From: GCA-2746795 sp963747345
Lineage (GTDB): Bacteria; Chloroflexota; Anaerolineae; Promineifilales; Promineifilaceae
Length of the DNA stretch: 64,000 nt
Direction: 5' to 3'
Assembly (NCBI GenBank): GCA_963747345.1
Contig: CAVVFA010000008.1
Span: 372,001-436,000 of the forward strand
The notes below the pieces were generated by a model. The model ran no database searches. It was not told the DNA's origin and worked only from the letters and a program-made list of their open reading frames with translations. Made by a program: the position numbers and the translations under genes. Every line of letters begins with the position of its first letter. Positions within the stretch are counted from its first letter, which is position 1. Positions 41,983-53,286 of this stretch are shown piece by piece.

Positions 41983-44316
41983 TTAAAATGCAAACCACAA
42001 GAAATAAGCTAACAGTAAAACCGCACCCAAGAAGATGCCCAAGGCGTATGACCGCGCATAACCGGTTTGGGTTTTACGCAAGACACCAGCCAGGCCTTTG
42101 GTGACAGAACCAATGCCGTTGACTGTGCCATCTACACCATATTTATCAAATACATCCGCCAGGAACGTGGAGAAGCTGACAAACATATCGCGGATGAGGT
42201 TGTTGTGAACAAAGTCATGCCAGAAGTTCCAATCGACTGCAAACGCCAGCCAATTGGACAGCCCGTTGAAGGCAGGCACAATCGTTTTCATGTAAAGCGT
42301 TTCCAGCGGCAAAATGCGGAACCACCAGAGTGGCTTGAGTTTTTGCAATGGATCGGGATCTGTGGCGGATAACGGCCGTTTCCGATAAACCACAAACATC
42401 GCCAAAAACAGACCAGACAACGCCAACACCGTCGAAATAATCGCCACCACCCACACCAATGTTGTCGGCGTATGCGGATACTCGTAAGTCTCATATTCAG
42501 CCAGTTCACCACCTTCTTCCGACAATTCAAAGACAGGCAGTGATTCTTCCAGCCAATGCTCCAAAGCTAACGTCAAACTCATGCTTTCAGACACCATTTC
42601 TTCGCCATGCCCCTCTTCAACAACCGCATGACCATCGTCTTGAGCGCCGCCACCAAAGCTTATATTCGGCAAGTTCATCGAGCCACCCACAATGGTCAGA
42701 ACCGCCAAGATTGCCAACGGAACCGTCATCAAGCGCGGGCTTTCATGAGCATGTTCAGCCGCATCATGGCGCGGCTTGCCAAAGAACACCATCATCAACT
42801 GACGTCCCATATAGAACGCAGTACAGAAAGCAGCAATCGTCAGCATCCAATAAACAGCACTAAAGACACCACCTGCATTGACGTTGGCATGAGCCAACAG
42901 CTCATCTTTAGACCAGAAACCAGCGAAGGGGAAGATACCAGCCAGGGCCAGCGCCCCAATCATATAAGTCCAGAATGTCCACTTCATCTTGTGGCGTAAG
43001 CCACCCATTGTGCGCATATCTTGCGGATCGAAATGGTCTGGTTCTTGATCGTGATATTCTTCAGCATCGGCTGCGTGATCATCTGCCATGTTCATGAATA
43101 TGATGATGTCCATGTTCCATACCGTGAATGACAGAACCGGAACCGAGGAAAAGCAGCGCTTTGAAGAAAGCGTGCGTAATTAAGTGGAACATCGCCGCCA
43201 CATAAGCGCCCATACCCACGGCCGCAATCATAAAACCAAGCTGGCTGACAGTAGAGTAAGCCAGCACTTTTTTGACATCAAACTGCGTAAACGCAATCAG
43301 ACCGGCCAACAACGCCGTACTGGCTCCCACCAAAGCAATAAGGTCAGGCGCAGAGATCACACCAAAAATGGCCAATACCCTGTTCAATAAAGCTCACGCG
43401 AGCCAACTCCACCAACACATTGCTGCGTACCAGCAAATAAATACCAGACGTCACCATCGTCGCCGCATGAATCAACGCCGACACAGGCGTCGGGCCAGCC
43501 ATCGCATCCGGCAGCCAGACGTAAAGCGGAATCTGTGCTGATTTACCCGTCGCCCCCAGCAAGAAGAGCGCCACAATCGCCGTAATCACTGCCCCAATTG
43601 GCGCAGAGAAGAAACCAAAACGAACCGTTTCCTGGTGAACCGTCATCTCAATGGCCGAATCAAAGACCCGCTCAAAACCGAGGGAACCAAATGTCCAGAA
43701 GATGAGAATAATCGCCAATACCATGCCAAAGTCACCGATACGATTGACGATAAACGCTTTCCGACCAGCATCTGCATTGACCGCCTTGCCGTTTTTCTCA
43801 ACGCTAAACCAGTAACTAATCAACAAGAACGAACAAAGCCCCACACCTTCCCAGCCCACAAACAGCACCAAATAGTTGCTGCCAGAAACCAGAATCAGCA
43901 TGAAGAAGATAAACATGTTGAAATAAGCGAAGAAACGGGAGTAATCCTTATCGCCGTGCATGTAACCCATGGCGTAAATATGGATGAGCGAACCAACGCC
44001 CGTCACCACCAGCATCATCGTCACCGACAAGGTATCGACGCGCATCGCCCAGGCCACCGCAAAATCAGCGGCCGGAATCACAATCCAGTCGGCAATTGGC
44101 ACAACCATCGCTTCAAAATGATTCGCTTGTAACGTGACAGAAAAGCGTCACAGCCACCACAAACGCAGAAATCGCCATCAAACTGGCAATCCAACCAGAC
44201 CACCGTTCGCCAATCTTACTGTCCGATTCCACGAATTTACGGCCAAACAAGGCGTTAAAGAAGAAGCCGAGTGCCGGGAACAGGAGTAAAAGGGGAGCTA
44301 AACCATATGCTGTCAT
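41983..44316 (-). CDS. nuoL: NADH-quinone oxidoreductase subunit L, three frameshifts
   Basis: This is the largest antiporter-like subunit of complex I, about 775 residues in four frames. Visible parts are LLLLFPALGFFFNALFGRKF, then YMHGDKDYSRFFAYFNMFIF, LFVGWEGVGLCSFLLISYW with the key Glu, KSAQIPLYVWLPDAMAGPTP, LIHAATMVTSGIYLLVR, and FDVKKVLAYSTVSQLGFMI. A C-terminal half with the long lateral helix ends LLAYFLWFAF. Shifts are near 44135, 43385 and 43085. A His-rich stretch (MEHGHHHIHEHG) and an acidic loop are inserted near the third shift, a less usual detail. It follows nuoK by 10 bases. Confidence 0.93.
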
Positions 44317-44326
44317 AAATAAATCC

Positions 44327-44635
44327 CTACCCCTTTAATAAATTAAGATCATCAAGGCTGATGCTATTCTTCGTGCGGAAGATAGCCACAATTAAGGCCA
44401 ACCCCACCGCCACTTCGGCCGCAGCCACCGTTATCACAAAGAAAACGAGCACCTGTCCATCCAAATCACCCAGATAACGAGCAAAAGAGACAAATGCCAG
44501 ATTGGCTGAGTTCAGCATCATTTCCACCGACATGAAGATGATGATGGCGTTACGCCGCAGCAGCACCCCCAACGAGCCAATGGTAAAGAGAACAACACTG
44601 AGTGCAATGTACCATTCAATCGTAACTTCAGACAT
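44327..44635 (-). CDS. nuoK: NADH-quinone oxidoreductase subunit K
   Basis: This is a 102-residue, three-helix membrane subunit of complex I. Family marks are AIIIFMSVEMMLNSANLAFV, with the two conserved membrane glutamates in SVEMMLN and VAAAEVAVGLAL, and a C-terminus ending LDDLNLLKG. The start at 44635 lies inside the end of nuoJ (8-base overlap), which fits translational coupling. An in-frame extension upstream overlaps nuoJ and is rejected. Confidence 0.96.
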   Translation of the reverse strand: MSEVTIEWYIALSVVLFTIGSLGVLLRRNAIIIFMSVEMMLNSANLAFVSFARYLGDLDGQVLVFFVITVAAAEVAVGLALIVAIFRTKNSISLDDLNLLKG

Positions 44636-45137
44636 TTGCGCCTCGCTTTCGGCTGAAACCGAAGATAACCACGCCAATCGTAGCAGAGAGCAATAGGATA
44701 CCTGTGACGAGGAAGGGGAAGGTGTAACCTTCAAACAAACGCAGCCCCAACGCCGTCGGACTGGTATCTATCATCGCCGCCGCTGTGGTATCCCCACCTT
44801 CCATCACCAAGACGATGAAGAAGGCCACGACCAACAAACCTGCCAGCAAGATCGACAGTCCCAAATGGAACCAATGCTCATGATCGACACCCCGCAACTG
44901 TTCCGCGCCCAAAAGCATGATCACAAACAGGAACAGCACCATGATGGCTCCGGCATACACCGTAATCTGCACCATGGCAATAAACGGAGCGTTTAACACA
45001 ATGTAAAACACACCAATCGTGGCGAAGTTCAGCACCAAATACAAGGCACTATAAACCGCATTCCGACTGGTTAGCATCCCTACCGCTGAACCAATCGCAA
45101 TGACCGCCAAGAAACCAAAAACATAAGGATTACCCAT
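44628..45137 (-). CDS. nuoJ: NADH-quinone oxidoreductase subunit J
   Basis: This 169-residue membrane subunit of complex I has five helices. Typical parts are MLTSRNAVYSALYLVLNFAT, then FIAMVQITVYAGAIMVLFLF with VIMLLG following. The third helix, with its Gly/Tyr pi-bulge region VYAGAIMVLF, is intact. It overlaps nuoK by 8 bases and is preceded by a CAGTGTTCAGTG spacer after nuoI. Confidence 0.95.
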   Translation of the reverse strand: MGNPYVFGFLAVIAIGSAVGMLTSRNAVYSALYLVLNFATIGVFYIVLNAPFIAMVQITVYAGAIMVLFLFVIMLLGAEQLRGVDHEHWFHLGLSILLAGLLVVAFFIVLVMEGGDTTAAAMIDTSPTALGLRLFEGYTFPFLVTGILLLSATIGVVIFGFSRKRGANV

Positions 45138-45164
45138 AATATGTTGCCTTGAATATGGTAATCG

Positions 45165-45241
45165 GTATTCAGTGTTCAGTGTTCAGTGTTTGGTCAATGC
45201 TAACCGTTTACTGATCACTGTTTACTGTCCACTGATCACTG
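45165..45241. repeat. CAGTGTTCAGT-type repeat after nuoI
   Basis: TCAGTGTTCAGTGTTCAGTG and the complementary CTGATCACTGTTTACTG words form an imperfect hairpin. Read in the operon direction, the repeat begins directly after the TAA of nuoI (45242-45244). Confidence 0.6.
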
Positions 45242-45751
45242 TTATTTCGGATCTTCCATCTCCGGTATAGCTTTCGTAAATACGCCCGGCTCTACTTCTT
45301 GTGGTGTGGGTAGTCCATTTACAGGCACATCCACAATCAGCATATCTTTCGTGTAAATTGCACTTTGCCGGTCGTAAAAACTTAATTCGTAATTGTGTTC
45401 TAATACAATCGCCTGCGTGGGACAGGCATCTTCACAAAAGCCGCAGTAAATGCAGCGCAGCATGTTAATTTCGTAAGTGCTGGCAAAACGTTCGCCGGGG
45501 GAGAAGCGAGTTTCATCTGTGTTTTCTGATGCTTCTACAAAGATGGCATCAGCTGGACAAGCTGCTGCACACAATGAACAACCGATACAGCGTTCTAATC
45601 CGTTATCATACCGTTTAAGTTCATGACGACCTTTAAAGCGATTGCGCACCGGCCGTTTTACCTCAGGGTATTGTATTGTCACCGGCGGCGTTACGAAATG
45701 CCGCATGGTAATGCTCAACCCCTTTAGTAGTTCGCTTATTTCTTTAATCAT
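45242..45751 (-). CDS. nuoI: NADH-quinone oxidoreductase subunit I (two 4Fe-4S clusters)
   Basis: The protein has 169 residues and carries the two ferredoxin motifs that bind clusters N6a and N6b: CIGCSLCAAACPADAI and CIYCGFCEDACPTQAI. The electron path runs from nuoG to nuoB. The loop between motifs (PGERFASTYEINMLR) and the C-terminal acidic tail are usual. It lies between nuoH and nuoJ, in standard operon order. Confidence 0.97.
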   Translation of the reverse strand: MIKEISELLKGLSITMRHFVTPPVTIQYPEVKRPVRNRFKGRHELKRYDNGLERCIGCSLCAAACPADAIFVEASENTDETRFSPGERFASTYEINMLRCIYCGFCEDACPTQAIVLEHNYELSFYDRQSAIYTKDMLIVDVPVNGLPTPQEVEPGVFTKAIPEMEDPK

Positions 45752-45782
45752 GAATTTTCTCCACTATCAACAGGATAGTTTA

Positions 45783-46884
45783 TCAGCCGAATAAGCTCAA
45801 TATGGTTTGTTGCAAGGCATCAAAAGCGCCTTCTTCAGCCATCACCAACACAACTGCCAAAACGATGAAGTTCAATACGGCCAACGGCAGCATTTTCTTC
45901 CAACCAAAGGACATCAATTGGTCGTAACGAAGGCGCGGGAATGTGGCCCGAATCCAAATCATGATGAATAGAGCCCAGGAAAATTTTGCCGAACATGTAA
46001 ACGAAGCCCAGCATTGGCACCTGGTCTACAAAGGGGCCGCGATAACCGCCAAAGAAGAGCGTGGCCGCAATGGCGCTGAGTGAAATCATTTTCATATACT
46101 CAGCCATAAAGAACATACCAAAACGCATCCCGCCATATTCCACATTGAAGCCGGAGGAAAGTTCTTGCTCTGCTTCCAACAAGTCAAAAGGCGCTCGCTG
46201 CAATTCAGCCATGACGGCTATACAGAAAATAATCGCAGCGATGGGTTGCAAGAAAACGTAATAGCCGCCTTTTTGCGCTTCGACGATGACGCCTAAATCC
46301 ATTGAGTTTGCCAACATCACTGGAATGATAATGGTCATGCTCATTGCCAGTTCGTAGCTAATCATCTGTGCCGAAGCACGAAGGCCACCTAACACAGCAT
46401 ATTTACTATTTGACGCCCAGCCAGCCAGCACAATGCCGTAGACGCTGATGGAGGTCACGGCCAAAATGAAGAGCACAGCCACGTTCAAACCAGGCACGAT
46501 GGCAAAATAATCATACTGTTCTGGTAGGCCAGGAATTTTGCCAGCCCAGGGAATGACAGCCAAAATCATGATGGCCGGGATGACAGCGAGCATCGGGGCT
46601 AAGTTGTAGACCCATTTGTCGGCGAAAGCGGGCGTGTTGTCTTCTTTAAAGAAAAGCTTCACGGCATCAGCCGCTGGCTGCATAAAACCTTTCAACAATT
46701 TCCGTTCTTGTTTGCCGCGCCCAGGCAATGGAATGTAGCCAGCACGGTTCGGCCCGTAACGAGCCTGCATCCGCGCCAATACTTTACGTTCAAGCAGGGT
46801 GGTGTAGGCAAAGCCGGTGATGACCACCATGCTCATGATAAATCCTACTGCCAAACCCCAGAGGGCTATTTGACTAAGTGTCAT
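45783..46884 (-). CDS. nuoH: NADH-quinone oxidoreductase subunit H, one frameshift
   Basis: This is the membrane subunit that forms the quinone chamber with nuoB and nuoD. It has LLERKVLARMQARYGPNRAG at the N-terminus, FMQPAADAVKLFFKED, then AELQRAPFDLLEAEQELSSG and FNVEYGGMRFGMFFMAEYMK. After a shift near 45975, caused by one extra A in an AAAATTTT run, it reads FSWALFIMIWIRATFPRLRY and DQLMSFGWKKMLPLAV, to a stop at 45783. Full length is about 366 residues. Confidence 0.93.
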
Positions 46885-46899
46885 GTGCGTTCCTCTTCG

Positions 46900-46968
46900 A
46901 AATCAGTGTTCAGTGAACAGTATTCGGTGGCTAGTCGATGTGACTGTTCACCGTTTACTGATTACTGT
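46900..46968. repeat. CAGTGTTCAGTGAACAG repeat between nuoG and nuoH
   Basis: CAGTGTTCAGTGAACAGT on the left and ACTGTTCACCGTTTACTG on the right form an imperfect hairpin. In the operon direction the first repeat word starts at the stop codon of nuoG. Confidence 0.6.
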
Positions 46969-49514
46969 TTACTTTTTCTCTATGTTTGCAACGGCCGTTC
47001 CCGACCATTTCTTGACGCCAGATAACAACCCTAAACCGGGTTGGGTCTTGCCATTGACATGAGCGGTTGCGGCAACAGATAGTTCCGCCCACCATCACGC
47101 TAGACAACATCACCATCATCCACAGCCAATCCAGCCGCATCATCCGCATGAAGCGACAACATCGGTTCCGCTTTGCGGTCATCGAGCATGTGCGTGTGAT
47201 TGATTAACGTGCCTGGCGTATACAGCGCCGCTATGTGAATAATTTCCAAGCCGTCCGTTTGCGCTTCTGCGATAACTGGCACATCAAAATGAGCCACATC
47301 GCCCTTTTCGGCGGCTGACTGCCACTGCTGGCCGAGGCCAGAACGGTTTTCGTAAGCATTGCCACCGTAATACAAATCATCGCCGCCCACATCAGGCCAC
47401 TGTTTTTCGACCTGTGCCAGTGTGCGGTAATCCATACCTTTGTACTGCGGCACCGCTTTAGCCACTTCCTTAAATGCCAAACTGGCCGCAAATGGTGCTT
47501 TACCGATGTTTAACCGTTCACCGATCTGTGCCAAAATCTGCCAATCGGCGCGGCTTTCACCCACCACCTGAATCGCCGGATAATACCGCTGCACCCGACG
47601 CTCACCACTGGTAAACGAACCTTCCCGTTCTGCCCAACTTTGGGCTGGGAGGATTACGTCTGCGAGAACGGCCGTTTCCGTCATAAACAACTCTTGCACC
47701 ACCAGGAAGTCCAACTGACCGCGGTCAGCAATCAGACCATCGCCCACAGGATCAGCGCCCAGCCACAAACAAGCCCTTCACCGAGCCATCAGCAACACCA
47801 GCCGCAATCGCTGCCGCATCCAGACCCGCTTCCTTGACCGCTTTGTAACCCGGTTCCAACGCCGGATGCAAACCAACATCCCACGCACCTTGCGTATTGC
47901 TGCGCGGCCAAACCGGAACCAGTCCGCTGTTCTTCTTACCAGCGTGACTGCTGCCATTCTGAATCGTCAGCAAATTGCCCAGCAATCGCGCCAACGCATC
48001 CGTTTCCGCATATTCCAAGCCCTGCACTGCCGTAGAAAATAACCAGATTGTTCGCGCCGCTCAATAACTGCGCCGTGGCCACAATCTCATTATCAGAGTC
48101 GTCGGTCTCAACTTTAGCCATGTTGACCAGTTGCTTAACCGTCGCCAACAACGCACCCGGCAGCACCGTCATCACCTGTCGCGGCATGTTTATCCAGCCG
48201 TGTAGCATATGGATTCACCACCACAACTTTCGCCCCACGGTCGGCCGCTTGCTTCACGCGCAGCCACCAAACCGGCGCTTCTTCATGCAAATCGCTGGCG
48301 ACCACCAACACGGCATCACCTGCGCCTAACTCACCCAAATTACTGCCGCTCGACAAGCCAACTTGAGCCACCACATCGCCACCGGCTAACGGCCGTTGTG
48401 CCAAATCAATGTTATTACTCTTCAAGCCCTTGCGGAACAGTTTCTGGAAGAAAAACAAATCTTCGTTACTCAACCGGTCGCCAGCCAAACCAGCCACGGC
48501 ATTCAAACCGCCCAACGTTTCGGCAACCAAATCCAACGCTTCATCCCATCCCGCTTCAACCAATTCGCCCGCTTTCCGAATCATCGGTTTCGTCAGACGG
48601 TCAGTCGCATCCGCGTAATGATGGACAAAACGTCCCTTATCACAAATCCAAATTTCATTGACGGCTTCATTCTGACGCGGCATCACACGCTTAATCACCG
48701 TGCGTCCGCCAGCCTTCGCTTCGCGGCGTGTACTCAACGTCGTATTGCAGCCAACGGGGCAGTGTGTACACAAACTCGCTACCGGCGTCAATTCCCACGG
48801 CCGTGCCCCAAACCGAAAATCAGAAGAGGTCAAAGCACCCACCGGACAAATATCCGTAGTATTGCCACTCCAGTAGCTGTCAAAACCAGGGTCAGACATC
48901 GTCACAATTTCCAAACTGCGGCCCCGATTGTGGAACCGAATCACCGGATCATCCACAATTTCTTCCTGGAAGCGCACACAACGCGCACATTGAATGCAGC
49001 GTTCCCGATCCAGAGTAATAAGTTCACCCAACGGCACATGCTTTCCCAAATGCAGCTTGTCGCCATAATGCATACGACTGTTGCCCTTGCCATATTCCAT
49101 GGTCAAGTTTTGCAGCGGACATTCACCACCCTTGTCACAAATCGGGCAGTCCAACGGATGACTGGACAGCAAAAACTCCAACACATCCTCGCGGGCTTCT
49201 TTGACCGGCTCCGTCGCCGTGCGCACAACCATGCCCTCACCCACCGTCACCGTACAGCCAGTTTGCAAACCGCGCCCAAAATTCAATTTCGGGCTGCCAT
49301 CTTCTTCCAGCATCAACTCGCCGGTAGCCCGGTCACGCATCGGCATCCCCACTTCCACCAAACACATCCGGCACATACCCACCGGCTCCATCTTCGGGTG
49401 ATAGCAAAAAACGGGAATCTCGTTGCCAATTTTCTTGGCGGCATCCACAATCAGCGTCCCCTTAGGCACACTTACATCAACACCGTCAATCGTTAGGGTA
49501 ATCAGATCACTCAT
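46969..49514 (-). CDS. nuoG: NADH-quinone oxidoreductase subunit G, several frameshifts
   Basis: This iron-sulfur protein carries the 2Fe-2S motif (PVFCYHPKMEPVGMCRMCLV), the HxxxCxxC motif (SSHPLDCPICDKGGECPLQN), the ferredoxin-type motif (RCIQCARCVRF) and CTHCPVGCN for cluster N7. A molybdopterin-like C-terminal half follows. Frames must be joined near 48200, 48020, 47770 and 47095, giving about 845 residues and the end GVKKWSGTAVANIEKK at 46969. The last AACGGCCGTT is read as TAV. All cluster ligands are intact. It receives electrons from nuoE/nuoF. Confidence 0.92.
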
Positions 49515-49539
49515 CTGTTAGTCTCTAGTCTAAAATATC

Positions 49540-49604
49540 GTATAGGTTCGTAGTAACCACTTTAGTGGTTATTCGTGACGACTCAAGCCATCACTACAAA
49601 CTTA
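49540..49604. repeat. GTAACCACTTTAGTGGTTAT hairpin after nuoF
   Basis: GTAACCAC and GTGGTTAT form a stem around TTTA. The surrounding words GTCGTCACGAATAACC and TTGTAGTGATGGCTTGAGTC complete a repeat that begins right after the nuoF stop codon. Confidence 0.55.
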
Positions 49605-50851
49605 TTACGCAGGTATTGCTTCTTTAACTTTCGCCCGATACTCTTGCGGGAAATGCTTAATCGTAGACAACACCGGATTTACAGCAAACTCGCCCAACGC
49701 ACACAACGTTCGGCCAGAAATCTGATTTGCCACACTCTCCAGCGTCTGCACATCCTGCATCGTGCCATGGCCTTCATACACGCGATGGAGTAACTGCTCC
49801 ATCCAATACGTCCCTTCACGACATGGCGTACACTTGCCACAGGACTCATGCTTGAAGAAATGAATCATCTTCATTGCCGCCCACACCATATCGGTACTCT
49901 CATCCATCACAATCACCGATGCCGAGCCCATCACCGAACCATGCGGCGTCAGCCCTTCATACGTCATCGGCGCATCCAAAGCAGACTCAGTAATCACTGG
50001 CCCAGAACCACCACTTGGCAGCAGCGCTTTGAATTTTTTGCCATCCTTCATACCGCCAGCCATCTCAATCAACTCACGATAGGTCACGCCCAGCACAACT
50101 TCATAATTGCCTGGCTTTTCCACATGGCCGCTCATACACACAATCTTGACACCAGCACTTTGCTCCGTGCCCATCGCCTTGTACCAATCACTGCCATTCA
50201 CCAGAATCAACGGCACATTCGCCAGCGTTTCAGTGTTGTTGACCACAGTCGGCCTGCTGTACAAACCTTCCACGGCCGGAAACGGCGGTTTCGACCACGG
50301 CTGACCCAACTCACCTTGCAACGAGTTGATCAATGCCGTCTCTTCACCACAAATGTAAGCACCAGCGCCGTAGTGGCAGTAAAAATCACAATCAAAGCCA
50401 CTGCCTTGGATATCTTTACCCAAATAGCCAGCTTTATACGCTTGTTGGATAGCCTCTTCCATAGCGTAACCAGCATCCATAAACTCGCCACGGAAATAGT
50501 TGTAAATTGTCTTCGCGCCAATGGCATAAGCCGCGATAATCGCCCCTTCTACCACCTGATGCGGATTGAACTGTGAGAGTTCACGGTCTTTGAACGTGCC
50601 AGTCTCAGACTCATCCGTATTGATGACGACGTATTTATCGCCTTCACCCTTAGGAATAAAGCCCCATTTCAAACCGGTGGGAAAACCAGCCCCACCACGA
50701 CCACGCAAACCTGAATTCCGAACCACGCTGATGACATCTTCTTTTTCCATGCCAGCGCTTTCTTCAAGCCGTCATAGCCGCCATGTTTTTCATACACGTC
50801 AATTTTGTGTAAATCAGCAATTTCACGATGACGCAATAAAAGATTAGCCAT
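49605..50851 (-). CDS. nuoF: NADH-quinone oxidoreductase subunit F (NADH/FMN site), one frameshift
   Basis: This subunit binds NADH, FMN and cluster N3. Marks are SGLRGRGGAGFPTGLKWGFI for the NADH site, CDFYCHYGAGAYICGEETAL for FMN, and ESCGKCTPCREGTYWMEQLL for the 4Fe-4S cluster, with a fourth Cys in GRTLCALGEFA. The N-terminal 35 residues (MANLLLRHREIADLHKIDVY) are in another frame. Joining at about 50748 gives KKALAMEKEDVISVVRNSG and about 415 residues. It follows nuoE with an 18-base gap. Confidence 0.94.
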
Positions 50852-50869
50852 ACTTGTTACCTCAACGCC

Positions 50870-51406
50870 TTATTCTTCACGAATGGCGTAGGATGTTACT
50901 TTCTCTACAACACTTGGCTCAGGCGGCTCAGAATCTGCGGCCGTTCGCAACCGTGCCAGTAGTTGCTCAAATTTTTCTTCGTCCAAGTTTTCTTCAAAGC
51001 GGAGATTGCATTGCAACATCGGCGCTTTGTCACAAGCCCCCAAGCACATGACAGTCTTCAACGTAAACAAACCATCATCAGTTGTGCCTTCCACTGGGAT
51101 ACCCAACTTATCAGAAGCCATCTCGACAAATTCATCAGCCCCGCGCAAAGCACAAGCCAAGTCATTGCAAATTTCCAGCACATATTTGCCTACTGGTTCT
51201 TCATAATACAAGGTGTAGAAACCAGCAATGGATAGAATGTGTGTCGGATCTAAATCCAAAATGCCAGCAACTTCACACATAGCGTCATCACTCATGTAGC
51301 CATATTCGTGTTGTGCCAAATGCATCAAAGGCAAAACGGCCGATTTCTTGTTAGGAAAACGCGCCAAAATTCCTTTTATTTCTTCGGGGTACTTTTCAGC
51401 AATCAA
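50870..51406 (-). CDS. nuoE: NADH-quinone oxidoreductase subunit E (2Fe-2S)
   Basis: The protein has 178 residues. The thioredoxin-like 2Fe-2S domain has its four ligands in ICNDLACALRGADEF and VMCLGACDKAPMLQCN. The N-terminal helical part (AVLPLMHLAQHEYGYMSDDA) is typical. The likely start is TTG at 51406, since GGAGA lies 6 bases before it and no ATG is near. It passes electrons from nuoF to nuoG. A C-terminal Pro/Glu-rich tail is slightly longer than usual. Confidence 0.94.
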   Translation of the reverse strand: MIAEKYPEEIKGILARFPNKKSAVLPLMHLAQHEYGYMSDDAMCEVAGILDLDPTHILSIAGFYTLYYEEPVGKYVLEICNDLACALRGADEFVEMASDKLGIPVEGTTDDGLFTLKTVMCLGACDKAPMLQCNLRFEENLDEEKFEQLLARLRTAADSEPPEPSVVEKVTSYAIREE

Positions 51407-51439
51407 AGTAATCTCCGTAATTAAGCAACTTACATTGCT

Positions 51440-51490
51440 GTAGCCGGTGTCCTCACCGAGCCACCACCGGGTACGGTCTGGAGACCGACC
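51440..51490. repeat. double hairpin between nuoD and nuoE
   Basis: CGGTGTCCTCACCG at 51445-51458 and CGGTCTGGAGACCG at 51474-51487 are each self-complementary. The two flank GAGCCACCACCGGGT. They follow the nuoD stop codon by about 14 bases in the operon direction. Confidence 0.6.
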
Positions 51491-51500
51491 CTAGCATTTA

Positions 51501-52757
51501 TTATCTATCAATCTCGCCTAGAACAATGTCCAGCGAGCCAATAATCGCTACCACATCTGCCACAAACAAGCCTTTAGCCAAATTGGGCAGCGACGCCAAG
51601 TTTACATAAGAGGGACCGCGGAAATGCACACGCGCCGGTTTCGGGCCACCATCACCACGCAGGTAAACACCAAACTCACCACGCGGAGACTCAAGCGCCT
51701 GATACACATAACCTGCTGGCGCATCAAAGCCTTCAGTCCACAATTTGAAATGATGAATCACCGCTTCCATGCTGTGTCCCAATTCAGAACGTGGTGGCGG
51801 CACAATCTTGCGGTCACTAATATTGACAGGTCCATCTGGCAATTTATCCAAAGCTTGCTCAATAATACGCAAGCTTTGTTTTATTTCTTCCATGCGCACG
51901 CGATACCGAGCATACACATCACCATCTGTTTCCAATGGCACATCAAAATCGTATGTTTCGTAACCAGAATAAGGTGTCGTTTTGCGCACATCGTAGTTCA
52001 CACCAGAACCACGCAAGCTACCACCAGTCAAACCCCATGCAATCGCATCTTCACCAGAAATCACACCAACACCTTTGGTGCGTTGCAAGAAAATGGGATT
52101 GTTCTTCAATAAGGCTTCATAATCCGCAATTTTGGCGGGCATGAAATCCAGGAAATGGCGCACGGCCGGTACAAACTCTTCCGGTAAATCACGCCACAAG
52201 CCCCCCGGCCGGAAATAGCTAACCATCATGCGTTGACCTGCTACCATCTCAAATAAATCGAGAATATATTCCCGTTCGCGGAAGCAGTAGAGGAACACAG
52301 TCATGGCTGCCAGGTCTAAGGCGCTGGTTCCCAACCAAACAAGGTGGCTGGCAACGCGCTGCAATTCAGCCAAAAGTACGCGAATCACTTGCGCTCGAGG
52401 GGTGGCTTCAACACCTAGCAATTTCTCAATCGCCAAAATGTAGCCCAGATTATTAGACATCGGTGAAAGGTAATCCATGCGGTCGGTCATCACCAACGCT
52501 TTGGTGTAGGTTTTGGCCTCCATGTTTTTTTCGATACCGGTATGCAAGAAACCAATATCAGGAGCCATATTGACGACGGTTTCGCCATCTAGCTCAAGCA
52601 GCAAGCGCAATACACCATGTGTACTGGGATGCTGCGGCCCCATGCTCAAGAGCATATGCTCTTCTGCATCGTCGATCTGCATCCCCGTGCCTACTTTGGC
52701 ACGGAGTTCCTCGACAGAAAGTTCTTGGATTGAATCACCTCTAGGCAAGAGTGTCAT
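51501..52757 (-). CDS. nuoD: NADH-quinone oxidoreductase subunit D
   Basis: This is the 49-kDa homologue, about 418 residues. It has MLLSMGPQHPSTHGVLRLLL with the quinone-site His, GFLHTGIEKNMEAKTYTKAL, MDYLSPMSNNLGY with the quinone-binding Tyr nearby, and RGEFGVYLRGDGGPKPARVH. The end SLDIVLGEIDR is the typical FGExDR-type C-terminus. The start at 52757 was chosen because of a GAGGGA ribosome site and because upstream codons lie inside nuoC. It is intact. Confidence 0.97.
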   Translation of the reverse strand: MTLLPRGDSIQELSVEELRAKVGTGMQIDDAEEHMLLSMGPQHPSTHGVLRLLLELDGETVVNMAPDIGFLHTGIEKNMEAKTYTKALVMTDRMDYLSPMSNNLGYILAIEKLLGVEATPRAQVIRVLLAELQRVASHLVWLGTSALDLAAMTVFLYCFREREYILDLFEMVAGQRMMVSYFRPGGLWRDLPEEFVPAVRHFLDFMPAKIADYEALLKNNPIFLQRTKGVGVISGEDAIAWGLTGGSLRGSGVNYDVRKTTPYSGYETYDFDVPLETDGDVYARYRVRMEEIKQSLRIIEQALDKLPDGPVNISDRKIVPPPRSELGHSMEAVIHHFKLWTEGFDAPAGYVYQALESPRGEFGVYLRGDGGPKPARVHFRGPSYVNLASLPNLAKGLFVADVVAIIGSLDIVLGEIDR

Positions 52758-52761
52758 AGTA

Positions 52762-53286
52762 CTAATCCCTCGTCGCGTGTGGTTTCTTTGCGTCGATTTC
52801 GTCAAAGTTGAACGTAAACTGCACTTCCTCGTAGCCTAATGGGTAATCTTTGCGCAGTGGATGACCTTGCCAATCTTCCGGCAAGAAAAGGCGACGCAAG
52901 CTGCCATTATCTTTGAAGCGGATGCCCATTAAATCCCACACTTCCATCTCCAACCACGTACCAATCGGCCAAACTGTAGCCACGGTGTCAGGGCCATCTT
53001 CTGGGTCTTCTACCCAAACCCGTAAGCGAATCCGGTGATTATTTGCTAGAGAATTAAGTTGGTAATTAACAGCAAAACGGGGGAAGTCTGGCAGCATGTC
53101 ATCGGCGACAATATCAGTAAGGAAGTTATACTGTAGGTCTTCATCTTCTTTTAGTAGCTGACAAACGTTTTTGATGTCTTCTTTCTTTATAAAGAGTGTT
53201 TTTTCGCCACGAAAATCAACAACGTCTTCGATGGCTTCGGGAAAGGCTTTGGTAATCTTTTTGATAACCAGTTGATCACGATCCAT
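52762..53286 (-). CDS. nuoC: NADH-quinone oxidoreductase subunit C
   Basis: This 174-residue hydrophilic subunit is the 30-kDa homologue. The hallmark block WPIGTWLEMEVWDLMGIRFK and then LRRLFLPEDWQGHPLRKDYP is present near the C-terminus. It overlaps nuoB by one base (ATGA-type coupling) and is followed by nuoD after 4 bases. It is a separate gene here, not a nuoCD fusion. Confidence 0.97.
   Translation of the reverse strand: MDRDQLVIKKITKAFPEAIEDVVDFRGEKTLFIKKEDIKNVCQLLKEDEDLQYNFLTDIVADDMLPDFPRFAVNYQLNSLANNHRIRLRVWVEDPEDGPDTVATVWPIGTWLEMEVWDLMGIRFKDNGSLRRLFLPEDWQGHPLRKDYPLGYEEVQFTFNFDEIDAKKPHATRD

Noticed and set aside
48396..49496. Plus-strand frame of 366 codons opposite nuoG
   Set aside because: It is a shadow of nuoG with unnatural His/Arg/Thr-rich composition.
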